DNA of 64,000 nucleotides, taken from positions 1 through 64,000 of the forward strand of contig NZ_CABUOD010000011.1 of assembly GCF_902493135.1 (NCBI RefSeq), given 5' to 3'. The DNA comes from an uncultured Parabacteroides sp. (lineage in GTDB: Bacteria > Bacteroidota > Bacteroidia > Bacteroidales > Tannerellaceae). Made by a program: the position numbers and the translations under genes. This document shows, in pieces, positions 15,956 to 24,289 of the stretch. Numbering within the stretch: position 1 is the stretch's first letter; each line of letters begins with the position of its first letter. The notes beneath the pieces were generated by a model that did no database searches, had not been told where the DNA came from, and saw nothing but the letters and a program-made list of their open reading frames with translations.

Positions 15956-16022
15956 AAAAAAGGGTGTCCGACTTCCCCTTCCCATATCAAGTGCGGAAAT
16001 GGGGATTTTGACACCCTTTTGT
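15956..16022 (-). terminator. htpG terminator hairpin
   Basis: On the minus strand AAAAGGGTGTC pairs with GACACCCTTTT, with an inner TCCCC/GGGGA stem between them, followed by a T-run. It starts about 20 nt after the htpG stop. Confidence 0.75.
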
Positions 16023-16042
16023 TATTATTTTCCGGCTTCGGT

Positions 16043-18094
16043 TTAACCGATCATCTGAACGCTGCGTTTGATGAACCGGCTCAATGCCTCGCCTTTCAAC
16101 ATGCCGTTTGCCAACAAGGCAAGGTCGATCAACTGGCTGACCAGTTTGTTTTCACCGGCATATTCGGACAGGATGCTGTTGCGTTGTTCTACCAGTTCGT
16201 CGATCTTTTTGTTCGTATTCGTCATGTCTTCTTTTTCTTCGGAAGTGATTTCTTCTTCTTTCTTTTTGCTTTGAGCCTCACGCAGGTCGGACTGACGTGT
16301 CTTCCAGCCTTTCAGGTCCGAAAGAATCGGATTCAGTTTTTCGGCACAGGCCGCTTCTTCTTCGGTCAGGATTTTCTTAACCAGTTCATGGTCTGTGTTC
16401 ACTACCAAGTTGTAGTTGTCCGGCAATTCGCCATAGAACGACATGCCGGGCTGCATGGCTGACATTTCACGCATACGGCGCATATACTCGCTTTGTGTCA
16501 GCATGACCGGGTTGGAACTTTCGCCCAATGCTTCGAATGTGACAATAAAGTCCGTCTTCTCGATCTTCGGCAGCTGGCTCTTGAACATCTCTTGCAGGGC
16601 ATTCTTTTCGTCCTCGTTCAGCGTCACCTTGTTGACATCGTCCTTGCGGATCAGATTGTCGATCGTGTCACTATCCACACGGACGAAGCGTGTCTTTTCG
16701 AACTTCTGTTCCATCTGGCTGATGGCATGGACATCCAGCTGACCGTCCATGATCAGCACGCTGTAGGCTTTGTCTTTTGCAGCCTGGATATAGCTGTACT
16801 GGTCATTGGCATTTGTTGTGTACAGGTAGATCAGGTTGCCTTCCTTGTCTGTCTGGTTGGCTTCCGTCAGCGCTTTGTACTCTTCGAATGTATAATATTT
16901 GCCGTCTACATCCTTCAAGAGGGCGAATTTGGCTGCGCGATCGTAGAATTTTTCTTCGCTCAACATTCCGTACTGGATGAAGAGTTTCAGGCTGTCCCAC
17001 TTTTCTTCGAATTGCGGACGGTCGTTCTTGAACATTTCTTCCAGGCGATCTGCCACCTTTTTCATTATGTGGTTGGAGATCTTTTTCACGTTCTGATCGC
17101 TCTGCAAGTAAGAACGGGACACGTTCAGCGGGATATCCGGAGAATCGAGCACGCCGTGCAGCAATGTCAGGAATTCAGGGACGATGCCTTCAACCGAATC
17201 GGTGACGAACACTTGATTGCTGTATAACTGGATTTTGTTGCGATGCAGGTCGATGTTGCTCTTGATGCGCGGGAAATACAGGATACCGGTCAGGTGGAAC
17301 GGATAATCCACGTTCAGGTGAATCCAGAACAAAGGTTCATCGGACATCGGATACAGGTCCTGATAGAATTTCTTATAGTCTTCATCCGTCATATCAGTCG
17401 GCTTGCGAACCCATGCCGGCTGGATATCGTTGATGATATTGTCTTCGTCGGTATCGACATATTTGCCGTCTTTCCATTCCTGCTTCTTCCCGAATGCGAT
17501 GGGAACCGGCAGGTAACGGCAGTATTTGGTCAAGAGGCTGTTGATCTTGTCTTTGTTCAGGAAATCTTTGTTCTCGTCGTCGATATACAGGATGATATCC
17601 GTACCGCGATCTTCTTTTTCAGTCTCTTCCAATGTATATTCGGGTGTGCCGTCGCAACTCCATTTCATAGGAACGGCTCCTTCTTTATACGATTTGGTGA
17701 CGATCTCCACTTTCTTGGCAACCATGAAAGAAGAATAGAAACCAAGTCCGAAGTGGCCGATGATGGCGGCTGCGTCGTTCTTGTATTTTTCAACGAACTC
17801 TTCAGCGCCGGAGAAGGCGATCTGGTTGATATATTTGTCGATCTCTTCGGCAGTCATACCGATACCGCGGTCGGAGATTTTGATCGTATCGCTATCGAAG
17901 CTGACATGTACAGTCAAATCTCCCAGTTCTCCTTTGAACTCGCCGACAGAAGCCAGTGTCTTCAACTTCTGCGTTGCATCAACTGCGTTAGATACCAGTT
18001 CACGAAGAAAAATTTCGTGATCACTATACAAAAACTTTTTGATGATAGGGAAGATGTTCTCACTCGTAACACCGATGTTTCCTTGTTTTGCCAT
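16043..18094 (-). CDS. htpG: Hsp90-family chaperone HtpG
   Basis: 683 residues, the normal size. HtpG is a cytosolic ATP-dependent dimeric chaperone. The N-terminal GHKL ATPase shows FLRELVSNAVDA with the Mg-binding Asn, DRGIGM, and the lid motif GHFGLGFYS. The middle domain and C-terminal dimerisation domain (ending KRSVQMIG) follow. The C-terminal region contains a highly charged stretch (KKKEEEITSEEKEDM), common in Bacteroidetes members. It is monocistronic, with a strong terminator downstream. No heat-shock operator was recognised upstream. Confidence 0.97.
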   Translation of the reverse strand: MAKQGNIGVTSENIFPIIKKFLYSDHEIFLRELVSNAVDATQKLKTLASVGEFKGELGDLTVHVSFDSDTIKISDRGIGMTAEEIDKYINQIAFSGAEEFVEKYKNDAAAIIGHFGLGFYSSFMVAKKVEIVTKSYKEGAVPMKWSCDGTPEYTLEETEKEDRGTDIILYIDDENKDFLNKDKINSLLTKYCRYLPVPIAFGKKQEWKDGKYVDTDEDNIINDIQPAWVRKPTDMTDEDYKKFYQDLYPMSDEPLFWIHLNVDYPFHLTGILYFPRIKSNIDLHRNKIQLYSNQVFVTDSVEGIVPEFLTLLHGVLDSPDIPLNVSRSYLQSDQNVKKISNHIMKKVADRLEEMFKNDRPQFEEKWDSLKLFIQYGMLSEEKFYDRAAKFALLKDVDGKYYTFEEYKALTEANQTDKEGNLIYLYTTNANDQYSYIQAAKDKAYSVLIMDGQLDVHAISQMEQKFEKTRFVRVDSDTIDNLIRKDDVNKVTLNEDEKNALQEMFKSQLPKIEKTDFIVTFEALGESSNPVMLTQSEYMRRMREMSAMQPGMSFYGELPDNYNLVVNTDHELVKKILTEEEAACAEKLNPILSDLKGWKTRQSDLREAQSKKKEEEITSEEKEDMTNTNKKIDELVEQRNSILSEYAGENKLVSQLIDLALLANGMLKGEALSRFIKRSVQMIG

Positions 18095-18261
18095 AATCCG
18101 ATATAAAATATTTTGATGTTATACTTATTGTTACCTATAACTATAATTGTTCACGCAATGTTTAGTTACAAAAACAATGCCAAACGAACAAAATGACATT
18201 TTGACTGACAAGTTATCAGGGGTGGAGGGGAAAAGGGAAGGCATGTATATAAAAAATTAAA

Positions 18262-18279
18262 GGCTGTCTCACGACAACC
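18262..18279 (+). promoter_or_regulatory. Small hairpin before a mini-ORF
   Basis: GGCTGTC (18262-18268) pairs with GACAACC (18273-18279) with one mismatch over a TCAC loop. It stands about 38 nt upstream of the mini-ORF at 18317 and may be a leader structure or a degenerate terminator. It is weak on its own. Confidence 0.3.
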
Positions 18280-18316
18280 CCTAACCAACTTTGTTAACCT
18301 TAAATCTAATACTATT

Positions 18317-18370
18317 ATGAAAAAACCACATTGCAAATGTACGGATACTCCTGTAATTGTCAATAGGTAA
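18317..18370 (+). other. 17-codon mini-ORF, possible leader peptide
   Basis: ATG at 18317 to TAA at 18368-18370 encodes MKKPHCKCTDTPVIVNR. The start is preceded by an A/T-rich AATCTAATACTATT stretch, typical of Bacteroidales translation starts, and by a small hairpin. Nothing is encoded downstream on this strand, because the symporter gene is convergent. It could be a tiny Cys/His peptide, a relic leader, or chance. Confidence 0.3.
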
Positions 18371-18414
18371 AGTATTAAATTTTGTTCTTCCGATTTTAAT
18401 AAAATCTAATATCT

Positions 18415-19971
18415 TCAAATATCTTGCTTTTTATATGTTATCAGGCTTACGAGAACCATCGCAAGGGTGGATAAAGGCAATGCGAACAGGATCGGATCGA
18501 TGGCGAACCAGGGATAAACGTCGATCAGGACATCACGCCCAAACAGCATATTGCATAAACCGACCGCCCCGGCTTCCGCCTTGTGGAGGAACAGCATGGC
18601 GAACAAACTTGCCAGCGCTCCCGTCCATAAACTTGCCAGCGCTCCTTCCTTGGTCGCTTTCTTCCAGAAAAGGGAACAGAAGTAGGCCGGGAGGAAAGTG
18701 GCGGCACAAATCCCCATGAACAGGGCCGTTCCGCGTGCTATGACTCCTGCGCTCAGCGTATAGCAGATTATGTAGCTGACAAGGATGGAGCAAAGCACTC
18801 CGATACGTACGCCTATCGTCGAGTTGGCATTCTTCCTATGTCCCAGCTTGGGGAACATGTCTGCCCCGAAAGAGGCCCCCATCGTGTGGAACTGGGCACT
18901 GAGCGTAGACATACTTGCCGACAGGATGCAGAGCATGAAAACGGCACTGAACCATTCCGGCATTGCCCGGTCGATGAACAGCGGTATAATCTTGTCCATG
19001 TCCTTGATGGCTTCCGATGCAACCACGCCTTCCGTTTTCAGGAAAAAGAGGTTCGATAACGCTCCGACATGATAAATGGCTCCGACGGTCACGATCAGGA
19101 AAACACAACCGATCAGTACGCCCCGGTTCAATTGCTTGGTACTTTCCACCATCATGAAGCGTACGACCAACTGAGGTTGGGCAAGGCAGCCGATGCCGAC
19201 TCCCAAGATCAGCGAGGTTACGAGGGTGTACCATTGCGGAGACCCGGTTACCGGCATGGCTGTCCATCCCTGGTGTCCTACCTCCTTGAACCGTTCAGGG
19301 ACAAGCGGGGCGATTTCCGTCAGTTTCCGGTTGGCTTCGATAAAGCCCATATCCATCACCCGATAGAACCAGAATAGCAGGAACAGCATGCAGGCGAACA
19401 TGATGACGGCTTGCAAAGCATCCGTATATAACACGCCTTTAATACCTCCCGTGATGACATAGGCCGCTACTATAAGCGTGAAAATAAGCAGTGCCAGATG
19501 CAGGTCTATATGGAACATCTGTTCGATGAACACCGCACCTCCTTTCATCACGACTGCTGCATACAGCGGCATGCCGATAAAGATGATGGCGGCAATGAAT
19601 ATCTGTATGGCACGCGAATTGTAGTGCAATCCCAATAATTGCGGGAATGTGCGGGCATTGTACTTTTCGCCTAACTTACGGGTGTTCCGCCCGAATATGA
19701 TAAAAGCGATGACGACGCCCATAAACATATTCAATAAGCAAAGCCATTGGATTCCCATACCGAACGTGGCCGCAACCCCTCCGAAACCGACAATGGCCGA
19801 TGCGGAGATAAAGGTCGCCCCGTAGGAAAGGGCCATGATGATGGGATTCACTTTCCGTCCCCCCAGCAGATAGTCGCTGGCATTTTTCGTCTGTTTGTAT
19901 CCGATGTATCCCAGCCAGGCCAGGATGAACATATAGATGATTACTACGATACCTAAAGTCAGTGTGTTCAT
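18415..19971 (-). CDS. Sodium:solute symporter family transporter
   Basis: 518 residues with about 13 hydrophobic segments. The SSS family signature area is seen in the N-terminal ALSYGATFISASAIVGFGG and the conserved KNASDYLLGGRKV loop. It is related to the PutP/PanF branch; the solute is not readable. It is the last gene of an operon beginning with phenylacetate-CoA ligase. Its start ATG overlaps the stop of a 46-residue accessory gene by the ATGA arrangement, which implies tight translational coupling. Context suggests uptake of an organic acid such as an aryl- or branched acid handled by the ligase, but this is inference. Confidence 0.88.
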   Translation of the reverse strand: MNTLTLGIVVIIYMFILAWLGYIGYKQTKNASDYLLGGRKVNPIIMALSYGATFISASAIVGFGGVAATFGMGIQWLCLLNMFMGVVIAFIIFGRNTRKLGEKYNARTFPQLLGLHYNSRAIQIFIAAIIFIGMPLYAAVVMKGGAVFIEQMFHIDLHLALLIFTLIVAAYVITGGIKGVLYTDALQAVIMFACMLFLLFWFYRVMDMGFIEANRKLTEIAPLVPERFKEVGHQGWTAMPVTGSPQWYTLVTSLILGVGIGCLAQPQLVVRFMMVESTKQLNRGVLIGCVFLIVTVGAIYHVGALSNLFFLKTEGVVASEAIKDMDKIIPLFIDRAMPEWFSAVFMLCILSASMSTLSAQFHTMGASFGADMFPKLGHRKNANSTIGVRIGVLCSILVSYIICYTLSAGVIARGTALFMGICAATFLPAYFCSLFWKKATKEGALASLWTGALASLFAMLFLHKAEAGAVGLCNMLFGRDVLIDVYPWFAIDPILFALPLSTLAMVLVSLITYKKQDI

Positions 19972-20108
19972 TTTTCCGGCTGTTGTGGGTTAGTACTATC
20001 CTCGTCGCCTTTATTCCAATGGGTTACACCGAACCAAATGGAATAGAACAGGCAGACGAGGGCTAACAGGTAGGCCAGCCATATGCCGGGATCGCTTATT
20101 CCGAACAT
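19968..20108 (-). CDS. Symporter small accessory protein
   Basis: 46 residues, ATG at 20108, stop overlapping the symporter start (ATGA). One membrane helix with a characteristic front (MFGISDPGIWLAYLLAL), then FGVTHWNKG and an acidic tail. Its pattern and position match the small single-helix proteins known to precede SSS-family symporters. The presumed role is assembly or stability of the transporter in the inner membrane. It is too short for most gene finders. Confidence 0.8.
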   Translation of the reverse strand: MFGISDPGIWLAYLLALVCLFYSIWFGVTHWNKGDEDSTNPQQPEK

Positions 20109-20121
20109 GTATTGTTGCTTT

Positions 20122-20547
20122 TTATAATTTGATCAAATCACTTTCATTAATATATTCCAGATTCTGACGACGGATCACTTCGCGGGCGGCTTCCCGGTTG
20201 TTCGTCCGTAAGATCAGGATCGATTTCTCATTGGCTGAGAAGCAATACATATATTCGATACTGACGCCGGCTTTCGTGAAACAGGACAATGTCTGGGCAA
20301 AACTGCCTGCACAGGAGTTTGTGACGATTGCCAGCACATCGGTCAGGTTCGCGCTGACATTGTTGCTCTTCAGGATTTTATAAGCCTTTTGCGGATCGCT
20401 GACTATAATGCGCAGGATTCCGTATTCGGACGTGTCTGCTACCGTTGCGGCAATAATCCGTATCTTCTCTTCGGCCAGTAAAGCGAGGATTTCGCTTAAC
20501 TTACCGTATTTGTTTTCCAGAAAAATGGAGATCTGATTGACTGTCAT
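20122..20547 (-). CDS. Tandem ACT-domain protein
   Basis: 141 residues made of two ACT domains (about 1-68 and 70-139), the ligand-binding fold that senses amino acids. Both begin with the typical beta-strand and the small-residue turn (ENKYGKLSEIL; CAGSFAQTL). There is no catalytic domain. Such stand-alone ACT proteins commonly lie beside phenylacetate-CoA ligase genes in Bacteroidetes and are presumed regulators tied to aromatic amino acid breakdown. Its ATG lies 3 nt after a heptanucleotide array that separates it from paaK. Confidence 0.88.
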   Translation of the reverse strand: MTVNQISIFLENKYGKLSEILALLAEEKIRIIAATVADTSEYGILRIIVSDPQKAYKILKSNNVSANLTDVLAIVTNSCAGSFAQTLSCFTKAGVSIEYMYCFSANEKSILILRTNNREAAREVIRRQNLEYINESDLIKL

Positions 20548-20550
20548 GTT

Positions 20551-20585
20551 GATTTATGATTTTAGATGTATGATGTATGATGTAT
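20551..20585 (-). repeat. Heptanucleotide array C, before the ACT gene start
   Basis: Five 7-nt units (35 nt). On the plus strand: GATTTAT, GATTTTA, then GATGTAT three times. On the coding (minus) strand the array is A/C-rich and ends 3 nt before the ATG of the ACT gene, filling the paaK-ACT gap. Confidence 0.8.
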
Positions 20586-20589
20586 GAGT

Positions 20590-21903
20590 TCAGCAAAGTT
20601 TACGCAAGTCTTTTACCCGGACGGCTTTTCCTTCCTGTACCGGCAGGGACCCTTTGGCCACCAGTTTGAGATGGGGAGTCAGAAGCAGCTCGTCTTTCAA
20701 CTGGCGGGTGATTTCCTTTGTCAGACGTTGCAAAACGCTGTAATCATCGGTAAACAGGTCGCTCAATTCCACTTCGATCAGCATCTCGTCATTGTTTCCT
20801 ACCGTTTCGATTGTAATCAGATAATTGCTGCCCAGTTCTTTAAACTGCATCAGTATCTTTTCGATCTGGATAGGGAAGAGGTTGACCCCTTTCAATATGA
20901 TCATATCGTCGCTGCGGCCTTTGAAACGTGCCAGGCGTTTGTGCGTCCGTCCGCAGGGGCATTCGCCCGGAAGGACACAGGTCAGGTCGCGGGTACGGTA
21001 GCGGAGCAAAGGCATAGCCTCGCGATTGATGGTCGTCAGGACCATTTCGCCGACTTCACCTTCTTTTACCGGTTGCAGTGTGACCGGATCGATAATTTCT
21101 ACGATTACATTATCTTCCCAGATATGGAGTCCGTTCTGTTCCGTACATTCGAATGCGACGCCGGGACCGTTCATCTCCGACATCCCGAAACAGTTGTATG
21201 CTTTTACGCCTAACAACTGCTCGATCCGGCGGCGTTGTTCTTCCGAGTGGGGTTCGGCGCCGATACAAACGGTGTGCAGTTTGGTGTCGCGTCGGGGATC
21301 GAGGCCCATTTCATACATCACTTCCGCCAGGCGGGTAGCATAGCTGGGAATGATGTGGAGGCAGGTCGTCCCGAAATCCGTGATGAACTTGATCTGCCGT
21401 TTGGTATTTCCTGCTGCAGCCGGTACGGTCAGGCAGCCTAATTTTTCAGCTCCGTATTGAAACCCTAATCCGCCGGTGAACATTCCGTAGCCGGAAGTGT
21501 TCTGGAATACGTCCGTGTCGCGAATGCCTACCATATACATACAGCGTGCCACCTGATTGGCCCATTGGTCCAGGTCTTTGGCCGAGTGCAACACGACTGT
21601 CGGGTTTCCGGTCGTGCCGCTCGACGAGTGGATGCGGACGCAGTCCTTGATAGGAATAGCCGCCATGCCGTACGGATAATTGTTGCGAAGGTCGTCTTTC
21701 GTCGTGAAAGGGATCTTTTGCAAATCGTCCAGTGATTGGATACTGTCGGCTGTTATGCCGTTTTCCTTGAAAACTTTGTTGTAGAAAGGAGAATTTCCGG
21801 CTGCTTCAATTGTCTTTTTTAATCGCTCCAACTGTAGTTTCTCCAAGTCTTCGCGATTCATGGTTTCAATATCTTTCTGCCAATATTCCATCGTTTTTTG
21901 CAT
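20590..21903 (-). CDS. paaK: Phenylacetate-CoA ligase
   Basis: 437 residues, the usual size for PaaK-type AMP-forming ligases. Signs are the ATP/AMP loop SSGTTGNPTVV (about residues 93-103), the FGMSEMNGPG block, the YRTRDLT motif, and the C-terminal GRSDDMIILKGVNLFP hinge with a final basic/aromatic stretch. It activates phenylacetate or related aryl acids to CoA thioesters. In Bacteroidales it usually works with indolepyruvate:ferredoxin oxidoreductase, which is not in this window. It is first in the operon paaK - ACT - small accessory protein - symporter, with an exact -7 element upstream. Confidence 0.92.
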   Translation of the reverse strand: MQKTMEYWQKDIETMNREDLEKLQLERLKKTIEAAGNSPFYNKVFKENGITADSIQSLDDLQKIPFTTKDDLRNNYPYGMAAIPIKDCVRIHSSSGTTGNPTVVLHSAKDLDQWANQVARCMYMVGIRDTDVFQNTSGYGMFTGGLGFQYGAEKLGCLTVPAAAGNTKRQIKFITDFGTTCLHIIPSYATRLAEVMYEMGLDPRRDTKLHTVCIGAEPHSEEQRRRIEQLLGVKAYNCFGMSEMNGPGVAFECTEQNGLHIWEDNVIVEIIDPVTLQPVKEGEVGEMVLTTINREAMPLLRYRTRDLTCVLPGECPCGRTHKRLARFKGRSDDMIILKGVNLFPIQIEKILMQFKELGSNYLITIETVGNNDEMLIEVELSDLFTDDYSVLQRLTKEITRQLKDELLLTPHLKLVAKGSLPVQEGKAVRVKDLRKLC

Positions 21904-21934
21904 TATAATGTGTTTGATTCATGTTATTAGGATG

Positions 21935-21942
21935 CAAATATA
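21935..21942 (-). promoter_or_regulatory. -7 element of the paaK operon
   Basis: The minus strand reads TATATTTG, an exact TAnnTTTG match about 32 nt before the start codon. Confidence 0.5.
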
Positions 21943-22457
21943 TTGTTAATTTCGGAGAAAATCCATATTATTGGGATAATAGTTGAAGGAAGTTTGAAAT
22001 ATGAAACGTAAGCTTAACAAAAGCGACATCAAAATTTGTCAAACTTACGTTTCTACAAAAAGCTCTCTTGTTAATTGTCAAATCTCTTCACCATTGTCTG
22101 ATGCCAATGTTGTGCATTTACGACTCCGCAAACCAATATCATCGTGATAAACAGTATTCCTGTTTTCTATTTTCTCGTTGTACACATAGTTATTGTTATT
22201 TCGTTATACATTCATGTTCCACGAACCTTTTTATGAACTCATTCGTATGGGCGTTCTATATAAAAGACTTTGCAAAGGAATAAAAGTAAAATGGAATAAA
22301 TGATTTTTTTCAATTCACTCTATGAAAATTATCATCACATGAAGTTTTTCTTTTTGACATATTATTTTTTTAGAATGTCAGGCTACTTTCACTGTCTCTG
22401 AAAGAATTTCCATCCTCTACCTACAATTTTATTCCCCTATTCTCCATGATTCTCAAA
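21943..22457. other. Intergenic region, AT-rich, no recognised feature
   Basis: About 515 nt between the paaK promoter and the end of the first RloB gene. It is clearly more AT-rich than the paaK side. I see no gene, tRNA or clear hairpin. The composition shift marks the edge of the probably acquired RloA-RloB cassette. Confidence 0.4.
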
Positions 22458-23000
22458 TTACAAACTTTCCAGCAGTTCTATCATTTTATAGATGGTAGTT
22501 GACGGATTATTATATGTCTCCAACACCTTGGCTCTTGCCGTTGCTTCTGATGTTTTTTCGGACAGTTGCTGTTTCTCATTTAATGCCAAAATTCCCTTTA
22601 CATAGTGTTCAAGATGTCTTTTCAGTTTCTTGATGCAAGCGTTTTGAGTTAGTTCGGCATGACACTCCTCAAAGTGTAGCAAATACCACAACTCAATACA
22701 TGGATTCGACACCAGCAATACTGCATCTGGAATACTTTGCAGGTGTTCCAGCATCCTGTCCACATCAAGGTCATACATTAGAAATGTTTTATCATTTTCG
22801 GTTACAATATATTCCCGCTTGCAATTCTCTATATACCGAACGGATATGTTTGAATCGCTCTTTCTTGGGATAATCTGAATAGGTGCACGGTATTGTGAAC
22901 GGAGGTGACTGATATAAGCAACCTCAGACTCTCCTTCACAGAAAACAAAGAAGTTTGGCTTCATTGTTTTGCCTTTGGATTTTCTTATTTGTCGTCCCAT
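22458..23000 (-). CDS. RloB-family (TOPRIM-like) protein, cassette 1
   Basis: 180 residues. RloB domains belong to the TOPRIM-like nuclease superfamily, as in AbiLii and Rlo proteins. Key positions are present: an acidic motif CEGESE (near 22-27), a second acidic patch LMYDLDVD, and the later NPCIELWYLLHFE. It starts 8 nt after the AAA-ATPase gene, as in known AbiL/Rlo operons where the ATPase controls the RloB effector. The likely role is anti-phage defence by nuclease or tRNA/DNA attack; the target is unknown. Composition is AT-richer than housekeeping neighbours, consistent with transfer. Confidence 0.8.
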   Translation of the reverse strand: MGRQIRKSKGKTMKPNFFVFCEGESEVAYISHLRSQYRAPIQIIPRKSDSNISVRYIENCKREYIVTENDKTFLMYDLDVDRMLEHLQSIPDAVLLVSNPCIELWYLLHFEECHAELTQNACIKKLKRHLEHYVKGILALNEKQQLSEKTSEATARAKVLETYNNPSTTIYKMIELLESL

Positions 23001-23008
23001 ATCAGTTT

Positions 23009-24253
23009 CTATTTTATAAAACTATCCGTCTGTTCGTCAATATACGGGATGGCATCGAAACGACCTTGCAGATATGCCTTCTCTGCATCCAGCCCGTCGC
23101 GGAAATCTTTGTAATCAAACAGCGAATACAAATCCGAGGACCCGTCATCCCGTTTGTTGACAAAATATATCTGATCCTTGCGCAACTTGTTGGTATTAAG
23201 CAGGTATGTATTGTGCGTAGTATATATCAGCTGCGCCGATTCGCTTTTATTGAACAAACCGATAATATACTCTACCAATTTTATATGCAGCTGCGTTTCG
23301 ATTTCATCTATCAACAATATTTTATTATTCTTTACGATATCCAGAATTGTCAGCATCATACTGAATAAACGTTGTGTTCCATCAGACTCTTCTGCAAAAA
23401 AGTTGAAAGGAACATCTGGGTTATTCCTGTGATAGGTCGTAATGACCAGCTGTGGTTTCTGAATATCTTCTACTGACAATATTTGATTGTCTGCAGGGTC
23501 AATCACTGCAGTAGACAGGACTTTATTCTCGTGCCGGCTGTCGATTTTGACAATGTCGCTGTCGGCAATTCGCAGCACATTAAGGAACTGCTCTTTGTTC
23601 TCATTCAACAAGCGCTCGACAGAGAACGAATTATATCCGAAATAATTCAGAATAAAACGTTCATTGAAATATCGAAAAACATCTTTTGCAACATCACGAT
23701 CCATCTGGCTGGCACGCGATACGAAAAGCGTTTTCTTGGACGTATTGGCAGCAACATCCAAAGGGCGGCGAATCACTGAACGGAATTCATAGATATCCTT
23801 TTTGGCGGGTCCCTTTGTCTCATCACGAGAAAATACCAGCGAACGCCGGCCATTCGGATAATAGTACAGTGCCTCTTTCAGTATCTCAACTTTATTGAGT
23901 TCAAAAGAATATTCATATTCGATACCGTCAAGAAGGAATCGAATGGAGAATGTACTTGGCTTCCCAATACCCCCGAATTTGAACGGAGTAAAGGCAAATA
24001 TCGTATTCTCGTTGTAATTGTGAGATGAGAATATCATTCCCACGCAAGCGCGAATAGCCTTGATAATACTGCTCTTTCCGGAGGCATTTGCACCATAAAT
24101 GGCAACAGTTTTAAGCAACCGCTCACCACCGCATACAAATGTATTATCTTCAAGTTCCTTTGCCTTTTTAGTCTGGATGCTTGCTGCCTGCATATCCAGC
24201 ACCACCTCATCTTTAATTGAGAAGAAGTTGCTCAAACGAATTTCAAGTACCAT
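23009..24253 (-). CDS. AAA15-type ATPase (RloA/AbiLi-like), cassette 1
   Basis: 414 residues, SMC/ABC-like ATPase of the COG1106 type. Walker A is GANASGKSS (about 54-62), the signature-like segment is EESDGTQRL, and Walker B/D-loop LLIDEIETQLH is followed by the H-loop-like YTTHNTYLL. The middle part would form the coiled or lid insert. It is paired with a downstream RloB gene. In characterised relatives such ATPases act as sensors or regulators of the effector. Its -7 element is at 24282-24289. A second, diverged cassette is located at 31.4-33.2 kb. Confidence 0.88.
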   Translation of the reverse strand: MVLEIRLSNFFSIKDEVVLDMQAASIQTKKAKELEDNTFVCGGERLLKTVAIYGANASGKSSIIKAIRACVGMIFSSHNYNENTIFAFTPFKFGGIGKPSTFSIRFLLDGIEYEYSFELNKVEILKEALYYYPNGRRSLVFSRDETKGPAKKDIYEFRSVIRRPLDVAANTSKKTLFVSRASQMDRDVAKDVFRYFNERFILNYFGYNSFSVERLLNENKEQFLNVLRIADSDIVKIDSRHENKVLSTAVIDPADNQILSVEDIQKPQLVITTYHRNNPDVPFNFFAEESDGTQRLFSMMLTILDIVKNNKILLIDEIETQLHIKLVEYIIGLFNKSESAQLIYTTHNTYLLNTNKLRKDQIYFVNKRDDGSSDLYSLFDYKDFRDGLDAEKAYLQGRFDAIPYIDEQTDSFIK

Positions 24254-24281
24254 TTTATTCTCAAAATTTGTAATTCATTTG

Positions 24282-24289
24282 CAAATATA
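24282..24289 (-). promoter_or_regulatory. -7 element of RloA-RloB cassette 1
   Basis: The minus strand reads TATATTTG (exact), preceded by ATTTGT. The same ATTTGT-TAnnTTTG arrangement occurs before cassette 2. Confidence 0.5.
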
